The notes: generated by a model not told the origin, from the letters alone. Positions 11,207-22,609 are shown, counted from the first letter of the stretch. The stretch: DNA of 64,000 nucleotides from Sciurus carolinensis (GCF_902686445.1 NC_062213.1:42110741-42174740), one strand, 5' to 3'. Program-made: numbers and translations.

Positions 11207-11990
11207 GAAGAGAATCAGTTACATTTACTTCTACTACCTATATTAGAATTAGAATACAACAATTCTCTTTCAGTTAAAATTTATTAATCCTTTCATGAGG
11301 AGGTCTGACAGTGTTTTTTGGAAAGAATGTATCGACCAATTATATCAGCAAACATTCAATTAACAAATTAAAATTAACAACATTTATTGAATATTTACAA
11401 TGTGTAAGCTATCCTTTTAAATACAGGTAGAAGAGAACAGAGTTAGGAGGAGCTTCCAAGGGGGTTAAACAGCAGGTTCCTAACCTGAAGCATCATTTTA
11501 TAGATTTGGCTCTTTTGTAGTGAATTCCACCCCTTTATGGTGGCAAATATGTGTGTGGGTGGCATGTAGGGGGTGTGTGCATGGCAGTGTACGTTTGTGG
11601 TGGTGGTGGCATGGATATGCGTTTATAGTGCCATTGTGATACTAACTAATGCAAGGTGTCCAACTGAGAAAGAGATGGATAAGGGGCCGATTCTTCATTC
11701 AACCACTGATAGGATGGACAGAGACAGTTAAAGATCTCTCATAAACGATTGAGATTTGTTTAGAAACAGTGAACAATTACAACTTTCTGGAGAGCTGTTG
11801 AAACAAAAAGCAAGCAAGAAAGAAATAGGTGATACTAAATAAATGATATTAAACTGTAGCAGAGGATTACTTCTTTCTCACCCCCTCTTCCCGCCACACA
11901 CAGAAGTATGAATACAAAGAAAGAGAGGGAAGGTATCTGGCTATTTACATGAAAAATGACTCTCCCCTACAATCACCTTCTGTCAATAAA
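11207..11990. other. Unassigned sequence
   Basis: No clear repeat or gene. A GT/GGT-rich purine stretch lies near 11550-11625. Confidence 0.5.
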
Positions 11991-12420
11991 ATGCGTATTT
12001 TCTGACATGTCAATTAGGTGATTCATAATCCAGATGACCATCCCCTTCCATTTAGTACCGCTGGGCCGGGTTAAATGTCTGAAGTGTTTACCCTTTATGA
12101 CCAGTGGCATGGATCTGTTCTCAGTCAAACCGGGCCACTCATGACATGTTTGCCTGTAGGATTTCTCTTGAGGTAAAGTAACCATGATTATCAGATCTTA
12201 ACCTGAACGGCAGATGAGGACAGTGGTTTTGCCATCAGCAGTGAGGAATGCCTGTTTTACAGTACCCGGCATAACTGCGTTTGTGGGAAGAGTTTGACGC
12301 ATGGTAAACAGCCTGTAATTTACAGAACTCCCGGCGAGCAGAGCTTAAGCGGCAGAGGTTGGTACTTCAAAGGGAAGGTCTGCAGTTCAAGAACCAGTTA
12401 TTAAGGAGGGATGATTTGTC
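11985..12420. promoter_or_regulatory. Possible conserved regulatory block
   Basis: This block matches no repeat I know. It keeps several CpGs in a CpG-poor region (accgctgggccggg, accgggcc, cccggcgagc, aagcggcag). It contains a perfect 10-bp palindrome TGACATGTCA (12003-12012), the inverted half-site layout of TALE homeodomain factors. That overlaps a homeodomain-like CAATTAG (12011-12017), with TAATCC nearby (12026-12031). Function is inferred only from composition and motifs; no conservation data were available. Confidence 0.3.
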
Positions 12421-12479
12421 CTCAACCTCTTAAGCTAATTTTAAAAGATTGGACTGACAATGAAGTAATCATTTTTTAA

Positions 12480-12562
12480 AATTGAGCTGATATTCACATG
12501 ACATAAAATTATAAAACCATTTTGACCATTTTAAAGTGTACAATTCAGTGACCTCCAGTACA
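12480..12562 (+). repeat. Ancient LINE 3'-UTR-like fragment
   Basis: The order ttgagctgatattcacatga, cataaaatt, ccattttaaagtgtacaatt and cagtg matches a common old mammalian L1/HAL1-type 3' UTR. It is short and diverged. Confidence 0.5.
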
Positions 12563-13675
12563 TTAAGTGGTCATTTTTTAAAAAAAGACAAGGGTTTAGA
12601 ACTCAAGGGGGGGAGGAATTTTCATTTATCAGTGAATTCAATCATACCTAGCAAATATTAAATAATTTCAGTATCGATATGCCAGAATACTCCTTTGTAC
12701 TTCAAATAAATAATATATTTCTGTTCTCCTGAAGGCACAGATTATTAACCAGTTTTATAATTAATGTTACTATGCATTTCCAACTTTAATTCTGAAGAAA
12801 AGCTGATGGAATTTAAAATATGCATTTTGTGAAAATACAGGGTTGATGTTTGGAGAACATTTGAATAGAAATGTTGAAAATTGTTCTGGAAACTAGAAAA
12901 CAACTTTTTGATAAATAAAATTTATTTTTTTTGTAGAAACATGTTTGTGAATGGGCTGATTTTGGAGACTACTTTCTACTATTTTGGGATAAATTTATGA
13001 GTAACAGAAATCTCTACTTTAATACTGCAATCTGCTATGCATGTAAAATAGACTGGTCAAATAAGCAAATGAGAGAATTTTGTGTTAGTAAAAAATAGAA
13101 GATAAAAATTCATTTTGACCAAAAATAGATCTTCTTAACCAACTGGGGGTGGAGACATATTCCCATGAAGATAAATGCAACTCCACTGAGGCCCTTTCAA
13201 ATTACGAGTCATCTGCAAGCATTCTCCCGGTATCTGTCCCCAAGATTTTGATTTGTCCTCCTGGTACATGGTGAGTAATAATAGCCCTCTCCCCAGCTGA
13301 GACCAAACAAAGGAAAATAAACACTGATCTTAACAAGAAGATTTTGGCTATTAGATAACACAGAAAAATCTTTATTTGAATCACACTCAGAATTTATAAT
13401 AATTTTATCAAAGATTAAGGATTATCTCTATCTGTGAAGGGAAAGGTTTATTAAGTAACTGACTACAGTAAAAAGTATTTTATTTCATCTATTTGAGAGT
13501 CTTATCATTTACAAGCATATTGGTATTTCCTTTACATAGAAAGAATCCTATTTTGTTAAAAGAGTATGACTTTGGACCTCTGCTTGGCCATCTTTTTGTA
13601 CTACAGCTGTGTTCACTAAAGCAGTGGAGGTAGGGGAGAATTCGATAAATAAACTTGAGATATGTTGGGATAAAC
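12563..13675. other. Unassigned AT-rich sequence
   Basis: No recognisable repeat or gene. Short minus-strand frames (13202-13384, 13489-13677) carry no known domain. Confidence 0.5.
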
Positions 13676-13679
13676 AAAT

Positions 13680-14330
13680 TGAGATTAATTTACAGGACTG
13701 CTCAGATACTTTAATTTGCTATTGATACTCCAAGAGGGCCTTGTCTGATGAGCTTACTTTGCCATTTCATTGGTGTTTTGATTTGTATTCTTCTTTTAGC
13801 TACTGAACATCTTTCTCATCTTTTTATTTTTTAATGCATTGCTTATTATACTTTACCTATATTCCTATTGGGCTGCTGGTCTTTTTTCTCACATACCTTT
13901 TCTTTCCTTCTTTCTTCTTCTCTTTTTCTTGTACCAGGGATTGAACCCAGGGACACTTAACCACTGAGCCACATCCCTAGCCCTTTTTGATTCTGTATTT
14001 TGAAACAGGGCCTCACCAAGTTGCTGAGGTTGGCTTTGAACTTGTGATCCTCCTGCCTCAGTCTCCCAAACTGCTGGGATTATAAGTGTGCCCCACACGG
14101 TTATTACATGCCTTTTATAATACAAATGTTGCAAATATCTATGTTCTGTTCCTCTCTTGTCATTTAATTTATGGGTGTTTTTCCTGAAACACAAGTTTGC
14201 ATTTGTTGAATAGTCAAATTGGAAGTCTTCCCTCTTAAGACTTCTCGGGTTTGGTTGTATATTAGAAAAGGCTGTCCTACCCCAAGATGATAAAGATTTA
14301 AAAAAAAAATTTTTTTTCTAACAACTGTAT
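13680..14330 (-). mobile_element. Ancient L1 ORF2 3' part, antisense (segment 1)
   Basis: The inverted order matches the 3' part of L1 ORF2: gttttgatttgtattc, the catctttctcat block, and then (after an inserted SINE) ttgcaaatat, ttgaatagtcaaattgg and aaggctgtcctac. It is heavily mutated with no useful frame. It is the start of a large old L1 that continues in pieces to about 18350. Confidence 0.65.
13891..14116 (-). mobile_element. B1-dID SINE with TSD, antisense
   Basis: Body 13902-14105 with near-identical TSDs ACATACCTTTT (13891-13901) and ACATGCCTTTT (14106-14116). It reads T-rich tail, accagggattgaacccaggg (inverted ID B box), accactgagccacatccct, then the inverted B1 half (gatcctcctgcctcagtctc). 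It inserted into the ancient L1. The minus frame at 13889-14194 is mostly SINE. Confidence 0.93.
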
Positions 14331-14343
14331 ATTATTTAAAATA

Positions 14344-14545
14344 TTTCAGGGCCAATAGACCTTTCTGCAGTGATGGAACACTCTGAATCTACGTTGCTCA
14401 TTGTGATGTTACTAGCTATATGTGGCTATTGAACAATTTAAATGTAGCTAGTGTAACTGAAAACTGAAGTTTCAATTTTATTTAATCTCACTTAATTTTA
14501 ATTTAATTTGAATACCTGTAAGTGAGTTGTATCATGTATTGAACC
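14344..14545 (+). mobile_element. Probable hAT-like DNA transposon
   Basis: The phrases ctttctgcagtgatggaaca, atgtggctattgaacaattt, aaatgtagctagtgtaactg and ttaattttaatttaattt resemble a common mammalian hAT element with ...agccacatgtggctattgag... ends. The copy is degraded and its name is uncertain. Confidence 0.5.
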
Positions 14546-15113
14546 ACACAAGTAGATCTTCAATCTCTCTGAAATATGTTTTTGTGTACATTCTTATATG
14601 GAGATTTTCCCTATATGAATATCCAGTTATACTAACAAGTTTTTTAAAATTATCCTTATTCTTTCCCATTGATTTGATTTGAAAAGTCACTTATATCATA
14701 TGCTAAATTCCCATCTAAATACAAATATCTTTGCACTCCAATATGTTTCATTGATCTATTTGTTCATCTTTGGGCCAATATATTTTAAGTAATTCTTTAT
14801 TTCATTGGTAAGACATTTCCTTTGTCATTTCTATTCTTGTTGTTATTCTAAATTTGTTTCCTCTCACATATTTTCTTTTCTAGGAGAAGTTTAAAAGTAG
14901 CTTGCCAAGTTCTATAAAAATATTTTGTTAGAATATTGATGAGAATTTCAATGACTATAGATCCATTTGGAAAATAATTGACATTTTTATGATGTCAAGA
15001 TTTTCCTCTAGATATTCCTTTATATTTAGTCTATAGTTTTATTCCTATGGACAAAATTATAAAATGCCTAAGAATAATTTTTGTTAGATTATTCTTAGGC
15101 ATTTTATAATTTT
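14546..15113 (-). mobile_element. Ancient L1 ORF2, antisense (segment 2)
   Basis: It continues the inverted L1: ttcattgatctatttgttca, ttctataaaaatattttg, ttgatgagaatttcaatgac, then actatagatccatttgg and attgacatttttatgatgtc. These are the inverted tract just downstream of the RT active site in mammalian L1 ORF2. Confidence 0.7.
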
Positions 15114-15115
15114 GT
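15051..15115. repeat. Perfect 28-bp inverted repeat, 9-nt spacer
   Basis: The left arm 15051-15078 (acaaaattataaaatgccta + agaataat) and right arm 15088-15115 are exact reverse complements over 28 bp, with spacer ttttgttag. The arm sits in the ancient L1, and the right arm ends three bases before the MaLR LTR that starts at 15119. The lack of any mismatch contrasts with the decayed sequence around it. Confidence 0.97.
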
Positions 15116-15118
15116 TGC

Positions 15119-15550
15119 TGTGTGTTAGTCAGCTTTTCATCACTGTTACCAAAATACCTGACAAGGAAAGCTTAGAGAAGGAAAAGTTTATTTGGGTTCA
15201 TGGTTTCAGAGTTTTAGTTTATGGTGGGCCAACTCCATTGCTCTGGACCCAATGTGAGGCAGAACATCATGGCAGGAGGCATAGTGGAGGAGCCCTGCTC
15301 TGTTCCTGGTGTCTGGCAAGTAGAGAGATTGAGGGGAAGGAGCCCAAGGAGGATGAGCCCTTCAGCAGAGCCTCAATGGCCCACCTCCTCCAGTCACTCC
15401 CCACTTGCTACAGTTACTACCCCTTTAGTCCATTCAGACTAGGATGGACTGATTAGATTTCATCTCTCACAACCCAATCATTTCATTTCCAAATATTCTT
15501 GCATTAACACAGGTGCTTTGGGGGGGACACTTCATATCCAAACCACAACA
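15119..15550 (-). repeat. MaLR-type solo LTR, antisense
   Basis: It starts tgtgtgttagtcagcttttc and ends ccaaaccacaaca. Putative 5-bp duplications are GTTGC (15114-15118) and ATTGC (15551-15555), four of five matching. The terminal TG/CA and 5-bp TSD fit ERVL-MaLR. Two overlapping 73-114 codon frames inside it are not genes. It splits the ancient antisense L1. Confidence 0.82.
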
Positions 15551-15555
15551 ATTGC

Positions 15556-15855
15556 TATTGCAAATAATCTTTTTTAAAAATTTAAGCTTTTAATTGATTA
15601 TTATTGGAGTATAAGAAAGCTATTGATATTTGCACTTTGATCTAATATTCATTTACTTGCTGAACTTTAGTCCTTAATAGTTTTGGTTTTCCAAGTAGTA
15701 AATTAGTGTCTTCAAATAATGCCAATTATATATTCATTTTCAAATGAATACTTCATTATATGTATATAGATGTGTGTGTGTGTATTACATATAATCTTAT
15801 TGCATTGGTTAGGAATTGCAAAGCAATATTGAACTAATACCATATTTGGGAGTGT
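15556..15855 (-). mobile_element. Ancient L1 ORF2, antisense (segment 3)
   Basis: It resumes after the LTR with inverted ORF2 text: tttgatctaatattcattta, cttgctgaactttag, gtgtcttcaaataatg, and near the end ttgcattggttaggaattgc, the region around the RT motif. Agreement in order with segments 2 and 4 supports a single original element. Confidence 0.6.
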
Positions 15856-15864
15856 TCCTTTCTT

Positions 15865-16685
15865 TTTCTTTTTGTACTACTTCAAATGGTTGATTGTGAT
15901 AGGTATAGGTTGCTCATTTCCCTTCCTCTCCAATTTGCCCCCCCAATTTAGCTTCCCCATTTCAGTAAAGGGTACCTCCAAATTGTCAGGTCTCCTGGCA
16001 GAAGTGTCCGGTGTCATTCTTGACTCTGGACTGTAAAGTCTTACTCTTAATGATGTGAAACTCCTGTTGGCTCTACCTTCCAGATACATGCAGAATCACT
16101 TCACTACCTCCATCTGTCCCACTGTTTCCATACTGATTCAAGTCATCATTGTCTCATGGTGGATTATTTCATTAGCCTCCCATCTGGCTCCTTGATTCTG
16201 CCTCGGTCATCTATTCTCAACCCAGTAACAAGGAAAATAATGTAAATTTGTAACTCGGATCATGTCTCTGCTCACATCCATCCACAGTTTTTCCAGCTTA
16301 TTCAGAGCAAAACTAAAATCCTCAGTGTCCTCTGCGCCTTCCTTGTTACCCCTGTGACTCATGTTCATATTACTCTCTGTCACTCCCACATCTCTTTAAG
16401 GGTTTTGCCTAATGTCATATTTTCAGTAAACTCTTCACTGACCTCCCCATTAAAAATATCTCCTCCCTCTCCTGCTTTCCTGTCTAGTTTTTCTTTACAG
16501 TTTTAGTTTGCCTCTGGCATATCTCTATTTTACTTCCTTGCTTGTTTTTATATCTTCCACTAGACTATCAGGTCCATGAGGTGAGAAATTTCATCTGTTT
16601 TGTTCACTGCAGCATCCCTTTTACCTAAAAGAGTGCTTGGTTCAAAGTGTATATGATTTTTCTCCTTAATTCTGTTACTATTAAT
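15865..16685 (+). repeat. L2 LINE 3' region, sense
   Basis: The L2 order is clear: the gttggctctacctt block, tctatt-ctcaac, ggatcatgtctctgctcaca, ttcagagcaaaactaaaatc, aaactcttcactgacctccc, then tagactatcaggtccatgag and tctgttttgttcactgcagc. It interrupts the antisense L1. Confidence 0.75.
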
Positions 16686-16724
16686 TCATGTTTAAATGAA
16701 TGTGTGGCCATGCTGACTTTCCTT

Positions 16725-18350
16725 CATACACTCTCATTGGTCTTGACGAATAACTTTTTTATACATTGCTGATTTTGAGTTGATACTATTTTATTTAAGA
16801 TTTTTTTGCATTGGAGAGAATCACTGATTGTTTTCCACTTTGCGTTATAATTTTTTGTTGTTGTTAGTATTTGTCTCCACAAATGAGTTGACAAGGAGTT
16901 TTCTACCTTTTTTTCTATGCCCTGAAAAATAGTTTATATAATAATATCTCTTCACTAGCTATTTTGTAAAATTTGTGTGTAAAAATCATCTGAGCTTGGT
17001 ATAAAGTTTAGTCAGTTGGCTAAGTTCTTTCTTCTGTGGGCATTGATTTACTCATGCTTTCTAACTTTTCTTGATTTAATTTTAATGATTTATATCTTCA
17101 TAGAAAATCATCCTTTTAATTTGTATTTTAAAATTTTCATATGTATAATGACTTTTTTATAATGGTGTTTGAGTCTTTTCTATATTTTGCTTATAAAAGT
17201 TCATGTTTTATACTGGCTTTTAAAAGGTAGCTTTGGTTTTTATTCTATTTATGATTTTCTCTTCTCTTTATTGATTTTTTTCTTTATGTTGATTTGTTCA
17301 TGATCCCTGGACATTCTGGTTGAAAGCATTATCAATACTTTAAATCCTTATTAGTCTTTTAATATTTTTGTCTTTTTTATTTTTAAAAGCATGTAAGCAG
17401 CAGTCCAAACATTTTGATATATTGTTCTCTTTGTCATACATTTCATACAATCTGTCATTTCCATTTTGATTTTTTTCATCCAAAAATTATGTAGAAGAAT
17501 GTTTTAAAATTTCCAAATAGATATTATTTTTATTTACATTTTGATATTTACTTTTATTTTGATTTTACTATACATAGAATATGTACTCAGCATACATTCT
17601 TATTTACAAAATTTAATAAAATTTAGCATTCTAGCTTAATGATTAATTCTCTTCAAGAAGTATGTAATAAGTTTTGGAAAACATATTTTCTTCCTTTGCA
17701 TGTGCAAAATGTCATGAATATCCATGGGAGCCTCAGAATGGTCTGTTGATTTCAGAGCAAGAATTTTAAGATCTCCTGGAAGAATTATATTTACATGTCC
17801 CATAGTATCTGTTCTCTGTATTTCAAAACTATGCTGTTGAGTGAACAGCCATTAACATAGAGCCCTGTTATCTTTTGTCCTTATATTTGCTTTCTTTTTG
17901 CGGGGTACTAGGGATTGAACTCAGGGGCACTTGACCACTGAATCACATCCCTAGGCCTATTTTGTATTTTATGTAGAGACAGATTCTCACTGAGTTGTTC
18001 AGAACCTCGCTTTTGCTGAGGTTGGCTTTGAAGTCGAGATCCTCCTGCCTCAGCCTCCTTAGCCACTGGGTTTACAGGTGTGTGCCACCTGGCCCAGCCC
18101 TTATATTTTCTGTGTAGATTTGTTGTTTCTTTTAAAGGTCAAAAATTTTGTCTGCTTATTTTTTATATTTCTTTTTGAATTCTGTTTTGAATAAATTTCA
18201 TTTTGTAAAATTTGCCCTGGTGGTTAGAGCTTTCTTTGTGTATATGTTCATCTTTATATTTTTAACCTTTTTCTGTCACTTGGTTTATGTGTGCCTCTTA
18301 TTGGTAATAAACAGCTGAATTCTAACTATGAAACTCTCTATTTTGTAATT
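16725..18350 (-). mobile_element. Ancient L1 ORF2, antisense (segment 4)
   Basis: It continues the same L1 toward its 5' side: ttgatactattttatttaag (inverted ...agtattttgttgagg...), tgagcttggtataaag, aaaaggtagctttgg, and further on acttggtttatgtgtgcctc. A SINE at 17879-18108 interrupts it. No open frame survives. Confidence 0.6.
17879..18108 (-). mobile_element. B1-dID SINE with TSD, antisense
   Basis: Body 17889-18098 with identical CCTTATATTT flanks at 17879-17888 and 18099-18108. Inverted ID half (actagggattgaactcaggg) followed by inverted B1 half (gatcctcctgcctcagcctc, acaggtgtgtgcc). It is inserted into the ancient L1. Confidence 0.95.
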
Positions 18351-18354
18351 CTAG

Positions 18355-18665
18355 AGCTTTGACATATAAATCTGATAAAAGACTAATATTCATAAACTTA
18401 ATATTCATAAACTTCAAGAACTTCTTTGAATCAACAGGAAAAAAGGCAGCATCCTAATATAAAATGCACAAAAAAATGAGTGAAGAATTTATAGAAAATC
18501 AAATGGCCAATAAACATTTGAAGTGAAACAACCTCATTAATATTCAGGAAGTTCAATTAAAATAACAACAAAATCATCTTGTGCAAAATAAGAATAGTTA
18601 AAAAATAAGACTGATAATCTTTTTATCAAGAAAAAGGTAGAAAGGGTGTGGAATTCTCAAGTGCT
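18355..18665 (+). mobile_element. Ancient L1 ORF2 fragment, sense
   Basis: The phrases ctgataaaagactaatattc, agaacttctttgaatcaaca, aaatggccaataaacatttg and aacaacctcattaatattc match old L1 ORF2 C-terminal coding sequence. Its orientation is opposite to the neighbouring L1, so it is a separate insertion or an inversion product. Confidence 0.7.
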
Positions 18666-18669
18666 CTGA

Positions 18670-19011
18670 GTATAAATATAGATAGACTTTACATATTATG
18701 ACTTACCTTTTGCCAGATAGAAATGTCCGTCTTAGCACTTTTCAAATAATCCTGAGGCACTTCCGTTGGCTCAAGACTGTTAATGGTGAAACTGAAGGCT
18801 GGACAGGGAGCAGGCTGCATCCTGGGTAGATATCCACTCTGAACCCATGCCTATGGCTAGGAGTCGAGTTAGGCATGACTTTGTGAATGCCAGGGTAGCT
18901 AGGGAGGCTAGGGTACAGGGAGAAGGGAGCAAGGGATTAGATCTCAGGAGAATTTGGAGGGAGTTACTGTGTGGACAGTTCACCAAATTGTACCTTACCA
19001 CTTGTAAAATT
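18670..19011. other. Unassigned sequence
   Basis: No recognised repeat. An 82-codon minus frame (18780-19028) runs into the neighbouring L1 scrap and has no domain. Confidence 0.5.
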
Positions 19012-19060
19012 AAGAAAATATGAATCAAAATGCAATCTGTAAAAAATAATAAAGAAAATA
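19012..19060 (+). mobile_element. Very short L1 3'-end insertion (about 30 bp)
   Basis: The segment 19021-19050 (tgaatcaaaatgcaatctgt then A/T-rich tail) matches the last bases of the plus-strand L1s at 25325, 33525, 47705 and 63247. It is flanked by aagaaaata at 19012-19020 and 19052-19060. That reads as an extremely 5'-truncated L1 insertion with a 9-bp TSD. Confidence 0.6.
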
Positions 19061-19382
19061 CAAGACATCAGATAGAGGAATGCATAAATTGATTTCACTG
19101 TCCATGTTTCTCAAGTAAACATATCCATTTGGAAAGCTTTCTTGCTTTGAAAGGTAAGATAAATAGGTGAGCCAATGTATGTAATGTGTCTTCCAATTCT
19201 TAGATGACTGGAGATATAAAAAGTGGAGATGATATTTATATCTAAAACCAGTTGGGAAAATAGAAGCACATGAAGGAACTCAGAGGGAATTAATCTACAT
19301 TATGGAATTCTAAATTCTTCAAGAGAGAAGTTCATTATAAATGAAACAAATCAGACAAACAAAACCCCCCAAAACCCAGAAA
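19061..19382. other. Unassigned sequence
   Basis: No repeat or gene recognised. Confidence 0.5.
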
Positions 19383-19610
19383 CAAGCCAGGTGGGGTGGC
19401 ATATGACTGTAATCCCAGCAGATTGGGAGGCTGATCACAAGTTTAAAGCCAGCCTCAGCCACTTAGCAAGGCCCTAAACAACTTAGCAAGACCCTGTTTC
19501 TAAATTAAAAATAGAAAGGACGGGGATGTGGTTGAGCACCCCTGGGTTGAATCCCTGATACCAAAAACAAACAAGCAAACAAAGAGCCAACCAAAAAAAA
19601 AAAAAAAAAA
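19383..19610 (+). mobile_element. B1-dID SINE, sense
   Basis: The B1-like half (gccaggtggggtggcatatg, tgtaatcccagcagattggg) is followed by a shortened ID-like half (ggacggggatgtggttgagc, cctgggttgaatccctgata) and an A-rich tail ending in 18 A's at 19593-19610. Part of the ID half and some B1 bases are lost. No clear TSD. Confidence 0.92.
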
Positions 19611-20100
19611 TCTCCTTTGCAGTTGAGACATTTCAGCAGTTCTGATGTTAAGGGAAATTTCAGAGTGTTCATTCATCAGGCTTCCCACTCAAGTCTGTGT
19701 GGTGTATTTTGCAATTTGGCCGAGATGGCCATATTTTCTTAATAAGTACTCCTGCAAAGCAAACCTTTACTCATGTGGAATAAAAGGCAAAGGAGAATCA
19801 GAGAACCATGTAATTTAAAGCTAGAAGAAAGAGAGGAAAGAGGAGAGTTCTTTTTTAGTTAACAACCTGAATTATGGAAGATATTTAAATACATGTAATT
19901 TTATAAATCTTAAGTACATGTTGTGAACTAAGATACAAATAGACCTCAGTAAGAAAAACGAGGCAAGGAAGAATGACAATTTACCTGGGTTTCACATCAC
20001 AAAAAGATGGCATAGTATAATGAGAGATCCCAGCAACCTCAAGAATTTTAACTAGCCATGTATGCCCTCTTGGGAAATATGTGCTTTTGACATTTAAATA
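19611..20100. other. Unassigned sequence
   Basis: No recognisable repeat or gene. Confidence 0.5.
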
Positions 20101-20104
20101 TATT

Positions 20105-20275
20105 GCAATGTAATTATTTGGTTTCATGTATCTCACCTATTAGCATGCCAGCTCTTTGAGAAAAGGTATGTGCCATTCATTTCTGTAATTGCCCTGCCTA
20201 GAGTTCTAATTAGTTCCCAAATTGTACCTGATGCTCAACAAAAGTTTGCTGAAAGATGGAGTGAATAATTGGATA
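20105..20275 (+). repeat. L2 LINE 3' end, sense
   Basis: The 3'-terminal L2 order is present: ttagcatgccagctctttga, ttctgtaattgccctgccta, then tgatgctcaacaaaagtttg and gctgaaagatggagtgaa, equivalent to the usual ...ctcaataaatatttgctgaatgaa... end. Confidence 0.65.
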
Positions 20276-22605
20276 GAGAGGATTTACATAGACTGCCAAA
20301 ATCTGCTGTGCCTCCATCCCCAGATATTCCACTCTATTGGTGAATGAAGTAATCAATGTAGGTTGAAAAATCATCTGAAGTATCTGCACTTAGCACAAAC
20401 TCTTGCGTCAGTAGGATCCAGTTTGCTGAGAATGTTCTGTGTTTACTCATCAGCATGAGGATTGAACAGGGACAGAGTTGTACGCACATTCCTAACCCTA
20501 ATTTTTCTTTTAGTGCTTGGGTAACTTTGTCCTGGTGAGCTTAGGACAGTCCTGGTTTATTCCGTTATCTCTGTGTCTCATTTCAAAAGTGTCTCAATTT
20601 GAAAAATAAATTTTATGGTTGCTCTCTTTATAGCACCTTTCACAATGTTCCTTCATCAACACGCCCTTCTCAAAGGGGGAGATTCTGTGATTTTGGAATA
20701 GCACTTTTTTCAGCGAAGAGAACCCTTTTTCCTGGGTAGGTCTTCAGGAACACCTGAGAGCTATGGGAGAGGTGACTTTCACAGCTCTTGGGAGATGACA
20801 ATCTTGATTTCCTCAACATGTTGGGATGTTTTTGACTTGAGCGAGACTCCAAGAGACCAAACCATCTTGGTGCAGTTTTATGAATCTGATCCACCCTCTG
20901 TGATTGCTTGACATTTGACCCACTTGAAAAGAAGAAGTATCAGGTTTCTCTGAGACTTTGAACATGAAATCCCCCACAGTGGCAAAATTCATGGCTAAGA
21001 GAACTGTCGTGCAAGTGGCAAAGGCAGTTGGTGACACTTTGGAGCTTCATAGAATTTCAACCCGAAGGACCAGGTTTGTGGTAACTGTAGGATAGAGTCC
21101 TGTAAGGATGACTCTTCTATCCTCTGCCCTTTGAACCTATTTATCCTCCTCCTCGTTCCCACCCAGTCAGCCAGGTTGTCCCCATTCTGCTTGATAGTCC
21201 TAGCTTTGATTAACCTCAGTCATAAAAGCAGTTACCACATCTGATATCACTTCAATACGTATTTGTCAAAATATTTGTGAGCGAAACTAAGAATGTATAC
21301 ATTTTTCCAAAGATATCTGTATTGTGGGAACTCACATTCTAGGAAATGTGATTGATATACAGGTACTTGTTAAGTCGTAGTGTGACAAGGACCATAATGA
21401 CAATCACAGAGGGTGTTATGGAAATATAGAGGCAAAAGTAATTGATTAGCAGTTTAGTTTGCCATATGCAGTCAGATGCTTAAGATGCCTTGGTGTTCAT
21501 TAGGAATATGGACATGGGGTTTGAGAAAGAGTCTGCAGCTAGAGCTAGACCATTTCAAATCATTAACAAAGAGGTGAGAGCTGTTATCCACCACAATGGC
21601 ACATAGTTTAGCAGAGTTTTAAAATACAGGCTGTACATTTAGGCTATTTAGGATAAAATCCTGCTCTGGTAAATATACTTAAAAGAGTCCTTTGCTTCTC
21701 CTTTTGAACTGTCTTGATTGTGGTTATGTTGGAGATACAGAGACTTCAAGTGGTATGTCAAAAATTAAGTACAAAACTTCTCAGAAATCTTTCATTAGTC
21801 AAAGGGAATTTATTTCTATTAAGGGTAAAAATGAATTTAATATGTGGCATGAATGCTCTAATCAGAGTCTATCATCTGTCAATTGATCAACCAATCTGCT
21901 GTCAGAACAACTGAAAATGTTGCTTTCCTGAGAGTAAATCATGGGGTGGGGGAGAAATATGGGGAGGGAGGGGAAAATTTGTCACATAAATGACCACATC
22001 AGGGAACCAGCTCCAAAATTTCTATTGTTTTACAGATATCCCCTCTTATCTCAAGGTGTGTGAGTAAGGCAATCTAGATTTTATCTTGGAAATGACTCAG
22101 GGAACCTAATCCTGATTGGAGACATCTGGGCAAAGAATGCTTAGCTCCCTTACCCCTTTCTACCCTCAGGGCACAAAATAAGAGTAAAACCAAGTTTTAG
22201 ACCCACTACCTCTCAGACAAAGACCCAAATCATTTGACAGTGCTTTGCTCCTGTAATCACTATCAACTTTTGGCTCTATGGCCAGGGATCATGAAGTTTT
22301 CTGGCGGTAGAAGATTAGAGACATGACTTGAGCAAAATGACATAGGAAGGCAAGGGTGCAAATGGGAACAGCACCCGGGACTCTCTCCAAGAGCCGCCTT
22401 AAATCACATTTTTGTTCAGGGTGTGAATGAAGATAGAGGAATGATTTGCTTTGAATAACCTGGAAGGAGAAAATAACAGGGAGGAGGTGTGTGGATCCCA
22501 CATGCTGAGAATACATTTCGGATATTTTTGCTATTATCTGAAAATTTGCTATTTCAGATTATTTTGCTGTGGAAGATGGAAAAGATGTAGAAAATATGAT
22601 AATAA
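20276..22605. other. Unassigned unique sequence
   Basis: More than 2 kb without a repeat I can name. Frames of 62-75 codons occur on both strands (20670-21037, 21692-21914, 22289-22516) but overlap one another and resemble no known protein. A polypurine gggagggagggg run lies near 21940-21975. Confidence 0.55.
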
Positions 22606-22609
22606 GAAA

